A DNA stretch of 35,551 bases, from assembly GCA_020057245.1 (NCBI GenBank), contig JAGVGD010000133.1, forward strand, positions 1-35,551, written 5' to 3'. Position numbers and translations under genes: made by a program. The notes beneath the pieces were generated by a model. That model worked only from the letters and a program-made list of their open reading frames with translations. It ran no database searches and was not told the origin of the DNA. Positions 34,612 through 35,551 of this stretch are shown piece by piece. This DNA comes from Thiobacillus sp. (GTDB taxonomy: Bacteria; Pseudomonadota; Gammaproteobacteria; Burkholderiales; Thiobacillaceae). Each line of letters opens with the position of its first letter. Position 1 is the first letter of the stretch.

Positions 34612-35154
34612 ATGGCGCTCAAAGCCACCATCTACAAAGCCGACCTGCAGATTGCCGACATGGATCGCCATGTCTACGGTGACCACGCGCTGACCATTGC
34701 GCGGCACCCTTCCGAAACCGACGAGCGCATGATGGCGCGCGTGCTGGCTTACGCACTGTATGCGGAAGAGGGCATCGCGTTCACCAAAGGTCTGTTCGAT
34801 GTCGACGAACCGGAAGTCTGGGTCAGGAATCTGGTCGGCGAGATTACGCTGTGGATTGATCTCGGGCAGCCCGACGACGCGCGCATCCGCCGCGCCTGCA
34901 GCCGCGCCGATCAGGTGATCGTGCTGTGTTACGGCAGCGGCTGCGAAGTGTGGTGGAAACAGATTGCCAGCAAGCTCACGCGCTTTACCAATCTGACCGT
35001 GCTGCAACTGCCTGCGGCCACCAGCCAGGCGCTGGCTGCACTGGCTGCGCGCAGCATGCGTCTGCAATGCATGGTGCAGGACGGCGAAATCTGGCTCAAC
35101 AGCGAGACCGAGAGCGTGCCGGTGACGCTGACGCGCCTGCAGGTGCCGCGTTAA
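34612..35154 (+). CDS. yaeQ: YaeQ family protein
   Basis: The 180-residue protein starts MALKATIYKADLQIADMDRH and shows YaeQ hallmarks: HPSETDERMMARVLAYAL, EVWVRNLVGEITLWIDLGQPD, and a late CMVQDGEIWLNSE. The fold is a PD-(D/E)xK nuclease-like variant by family knowledge; a physiological role has not been established. Length is right for the family. It converges with a methyltransferase gene, with 9 bp between the stops. Confidence 0.94.
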   Translation: MALKATIYKADLQIADMDRHVYGDHALTIARHPSETDERMMARVLAYALYAEEGIAFTKGLFDVDEPEVWVRNLVGEITLWIDLGQPDDARIRRACSRADQVIVLCYGSGCEVWWKQIASKLTRFTNLTVLQLPAATSQALAALAARSMRLQCMVQDGEIWLNSETESVPVTLTRLQVPR

Positions 35155-35163
35155 GGCTTGGGG

Positions 35164-35551
35164 TTAATCCTGGGCGGGCGCGAGAAAACGTTCTTCCAGT
35201 TCCTGCAAATTCAGTTCCTGCAAAATCTGTTGCAGGCGTTCGCGCGCATTGCCGCGCGGTGCGCCGGCCTGGGTGGCGATGATGAGTTCGTTCTTCATCG
35301 AGTGTTCCCAGCCCACCAGTTCGGTGACGGTGAGCTGATAGCCGTGCGATTCCAGTTGCAGGCAGCGCAGCACGTTGGTGAGCTGGCTGCCGAACTCGCG
35401 GGTGTGGATTGGGTGACGCCAGATTTCCGACAGCGGCGTTTTGCCGAAGGATGCGTTCTTGTGTTTGCGCAGCACCGTGGCAACCTCGGCCTGGCAACAC
35501 GGCACCAGCACGATGTGGCGCGCCTGTTTGGCCAGCGCAAACTGGATTGCG
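35164..35551 (-). CDS. SAM-dependent methyltransferase C-terminal part (partial, runs off the right edge)
   Basis: The frame is open to the window edge, so this is a C-terminal piece of at least 128 residues. It reads AIQFALAKQARHIVLVPCCQAEVA, then FGSQLTNVLRCLQLESHGY and an EHSMKNELI segment. The VPCCQAE step resembles the Methyltransf_32-type methyltransferases, where SAM-binding residues lie upstream, beyond the window. The substrate is unknown. A shorter GTG start inside (35511) would cut the conserved strand and is not favoured. Confidence 0.6.
   Translation of the reverse strand, partial: AIQFALAKQARHIVLVPCCQAEVATVLRKHKNASFGKTPLSEIWRHPIHTREFGSQLTNVLRCLQLESHGYQLTVTELVGWEHSMKNELIIATQAGAPRGNARERLQQILQELNLQELEERFLAPAQD

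Overview
The window is about 35.5 kb of high-GC, tightly packed chromosomal DNA from a betaproteobacterium. The gene styles (RluA-, YaeQ-, YggS-, AroC-, FrmA/FghA- and Lon-like proteins) and codon use suggest the Nitrosomonadales/Thiobacillaceae side of the class. That placement is an impression from the proteins, not a measured result. No rRNA, tRNA, CRISPR array, transposase or phage gene was seen.

Layout. (1) 1-4828, minus: a pyruvate dehydrogenase operon, pdhA-pdhB, then one long frame that joins the E2 acetyltransferase (two lipoyl domains) to the E3 dihydrolipoyl dehydrogenase and runs off the left edge. (2) 4942-7096, plus: an M17 leucyl aminopeptidase and an RluA-type pseudouridine synthase. 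(3) 7074-10465: surface polysaccharide genes (O-antigen ligase-like protein, a GT4-type glycosyltransferase and, divergently, a small DxD glycosyltransferase). (4) 10509-10676: a 168-bp near-palindromic element whose end supplies the stop codon of the next gene. (5) 10672-13793, minus: an acetolactate-synthase-like ThDP enzyme, a glutathione S-transferase and a two-CBS protein. (6) 13869-16942, minus: transaldolase, glutathione-dependent formaldehyde dehydrogenase and S-formylglutathione hydrolase, a formaldehyde oxidation unit. (7) 17115-20954: chorismate synthase on plus, facing a minus-strand operon of an alpha-oxoamine synthase, YggS and a methyltransferase.

(8) 21324-30171 is rich in signalling: a LuxR-type regulator with a degenerate receiver, a membrane class III nucleotide cyclase, a CheY-like regulator with an HD-GYP-associated type of tail, and a large hybrid histidine kinase with an Hpt domain. 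Between them lie a low-GC exported Cys-repeat protein flanked by an 11-bp inverted repeat, and an MFS transporter followed by a small exported Cys-rich protein. (9) 30490-35551: a Lon-related protease, a YbaK-type deacylase, a membrane-anchored retropepsin-like protease, a cold shock protein with a clear terminator, YaeQ and a partial methyltransferase.

Most of the window is housekeeping. The strongest unusual points are the E2-E3 fusion, the Cys-rich exported protein beside the MFS transporter, the orphan low-GC Cys-repeat gene with flanking inverted repeats, the phosphorylation-dead-looking LuxR regulator, and the long palindrome at the 3' end of the ThDP enzyme gene.
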